Shown: in pieces, positions 4,850-6,166 of the stretch
How the letters are laid out: each line of letters opens with the position of its first letter
How positions within the stretch are numbered: position 1 is the stretch's first letter
Origin: Muribaculaceae bacterium
GTDB taxonomy: Bacteria > Bacteroidota > Bacteroidia > Bacteroidales > Muribaculaceae
Assembly (NCBI GenBank): GCA_029059965.1
Contig: JAIDUY010000467.1
Span: 1-6,166, forward strand
Reading direction: 5' to 3'
Length of the DNA stretch: 6,166 bases
The notes under the pieces: model-generated
The model's input: the letters and a program-made list of their open reading frames with translations, nothing else
Told to the model about the DNA's origin: nothing
Database searches by the model: none
Translations under genes and position numbers: made by a program

Positions 4850-6166
4850 TTGGATATCCTCATCAAAGCCCTTCAGCTGATTCTGGCTCTTGTCATCCTT
4901 GTGACAATCCACGAATTCGGACACTATATCTTCGCCCGCATATTCGGGGTGAAAGTCAACCGCTTCTACCTGTTCTTCAACCCCAAGTTCTCGCTTCTGC
5001 GCTACAATCCCATGGCCGGCAAGCTCGAACTCATAGCGTGGAACAAGAAGGACGGCAGCCCCCGCGCGATGGCCACATTCAAGGTTGGAGCCAAGCACGA
5101 ACCGCGCCCTGACGGCAAACCCACATGGCGCGACACCATCTACGGTCTCGGCTGGGTGCCCCTCGGCGGCTACTGCGACATCGCAGGCATGGTCGACGAG
5201 ACCAAGGGCGTCGACGACCTCGCCTCCGAACCCCAGAGCTGGGAGCTGCGCTCCAAGCCCGCATGGCAGCGCCTGTGCGTCATGGTCGCCGGCGTGGTGT
5301 TCAACTTCGTGCTGGCCGTATGTATATATATAGGTATAGCCTTCCACTGGGGCGACGACGTCATCCCCTTCCAGAATATGACCGAGGGCATGGACTTCGC
5401 CCCCGAGATGCAGGCCGCGGGCTTCCGCGACGGCGACATACTGACGACCCTCGACGGACAGCCCATCGACGCCCACGACTACTCCGCCCTCTGGGACATG
5501 GTGCAGCCCGGCGCACAGGTGGGCGTGATGCGCGACGGCGAACTCGTCACCGTCGACATCCCCGCCTCGCTCATACGCAGCATCACAGCCAAGGGCAAGG
5601 ACTTCTTGCCCATGACTATGCGCATCCCCGTCTATGTGGCCCGCACCGTCAACGGCGAGGGCGCGGCGGCGGCAGGACTGCAGCCCCGCGACCGCATCCT
5701 CAAGGTAGGCTCCGACACAGTGCCCACCCTGACCGAATTCTTCCCCGCCCTCGAGGCCAACAAAGGCAACACCGTGCCCATGCTCATCCTGGCCGACGAC
5801 GGCAGCACACGCACAGCCGAAGTCGCCGTCAACGACAACGGCAAGATAGGCATCCAGCTGCTGGCTCCTTCGGAAATCTTCGAACGCAGCACGGTGAACT
5901 ATTCGTTCTGGAGCAGCATCCCCCGCGGATGGGAGCTCGGCGTCGACCGCCTTGTCACCTACGTTCAGTCCATGAAGCAGGTATTCACCAAGGAAGGCGC
6001 ACAGAGTCTCGGGGGATTCGGCACACTCGGCGACCTTTTCCCCGCCACATGGAACTGGTACAGCTTCTGGCAGATTACGGCCTTCCTGTCCGTCATCCTC
6101 GCCTTCATGAACATCATTCCCATTCCCGGACTTGACGGCGGCCACACACTCTTCCTTCTGGTCGAG
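4850..6166 (+). CDS. rseP: RIP metalloprotease RseP, site-2 protease (partial, right edge)
   Basis: This is an inner-membrane zinc protease that cuts transmembrane segments of its substrates, classically anti-sigma factors after a first cut by a site-1 protease; it may also clear signal-peptide remnants. The visible 439 residues include the first membrane helix with HEFGH (21-25; zinc ligands H21 and H25, catalytic E22), the membrane-associated loop GWVPLGGYCDIAGM (101-114), the conserved VMVAGVVFNFVLA helix (144-156), two PDZ domains (first around GFRDGDILTTLDGQPI, 191-206; second around GLQPRDRILKVG, 276-287) and the third zinc-ligand motif NIIPIPGLDGGH (421-432, D429). Only the last membrane segment should be missing. 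The start is TTG at 4850-4852: it yields MDILIKALQLILALVILVTI before HEFGH, as in homologues, and there is no in-frame ATG between the dxr stop and the active site. A polar segment of about 40 residues (53-95) separates the first helix region from the GG loop and seems longer than usual. Confidence 0.95.
   Translation, partial: MDILIKALQLILALVILVTIHEFGHYIFARIFGVKVNRFYLFFNPKFSLLRYNPMAGKLELIAWNKKDGSPRAMATFKVGAKHEPRPDGKPTWRDTIYGLGWVPLGGYCDIAGMVDETKGVDDLASEPQSWELRSKPAWQRLCVMVAGVVFNFVLAVCIYIGIAFHWGDDVIPFQNMTEGMDFAPEMQAAGFRDGDILTTLDGQPIDAHDYSALWDMVQPGAQVGVMRDGELVTVDIPASLIRSITAKGKDFLPMTMRIPVYVARTVNGEGAAAAGLQPRDRILKVGSDTVPTLTEFFPALEANKGNTVPMLILADDGSTRTAEVAVNDNGKIGIQLLAPSEIFERSTVNYSFWSSIPRGWELGVDRLVTYVQSMKQVFTKEGAQSLGGFGTLGDLFPATWNWYSFWQITAFLSVILAFMNIIPIPGLDGGHTLFLLVE

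Noticed and set aside
5319..5338. AT-rich TATATATA stretch inside rseP as an internal promoter
   Set aside because: It encodes the end of a conserved membrane helix (VCIYIGIA), lacks TAnnTTTG, and no gene start follows.
4835..6145. Open frame of 436 codons on the minus strand
   Set aside because: It lies entirely opposite rseP, which has all family motifs. The antisense product is a His/Gly/Val-rich sequence without family features.

Overview
The window is ordinary chromosomal housekeeping DNA from a Bacteroidota bacterium, most likely of the order Bacteroidales. The evidence is a DUF4290 protein (a family I know only from Bacteroidota), a dxr-rseP gene pair, promoter cores of the Bacteroides type (TAnnTTTG) and little use of Shine-Dalgarno sites. 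The DNA is rich in G and C, which fits the GC-richer Bacteroidales (some Muribaculaceae or Rikenellaceae, for example). The genus cannot be fixed from sequence alone.

Layout. Five genes lie on the minus strand and read leftward from about 3512 to 19: DUF4290 protein, rimM (16S rRNA/30S maturation), a 99-residue acidic protein of unknown function, a small secreted OmpA-like peptidoglycan-binding protein, and dnaB (replicative helicase). Gaps are -4, 24, 5 and 49 bases, and no convincing internal promoter is visible, so they probably form one operon. Two genes read rightward: dxr (non-mevalonate isoprenoid pathway) and, 11 bases later, rseP (site-2 intramembrane protease), which runs off the right edge.

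The two groups diverge from a 156-base intergenic region (3513-3668), the only real regulatory space in the window. It holds two back-to-back promoter cores with nearly the same 19-20 base sequence. Only the minus-strand one has a recognisable upstream TTG box. On the dxr side that position is occupied by a perfect 9-bp inverted repeat with a 3-base centre (3604-3624), a candidate operator.

I found no mobile element, CRISPR array, RNA gene, phage gene or defence system, and no evidence for an undescribed multi-gene system. The points most worth a second look are the palindrome over the dxr promoter, an in-frame stop that may shorten DnaB, the unknown acidic protein, the non-ATG starts of dxr and rseP, and the extended segment near the RseP active site.
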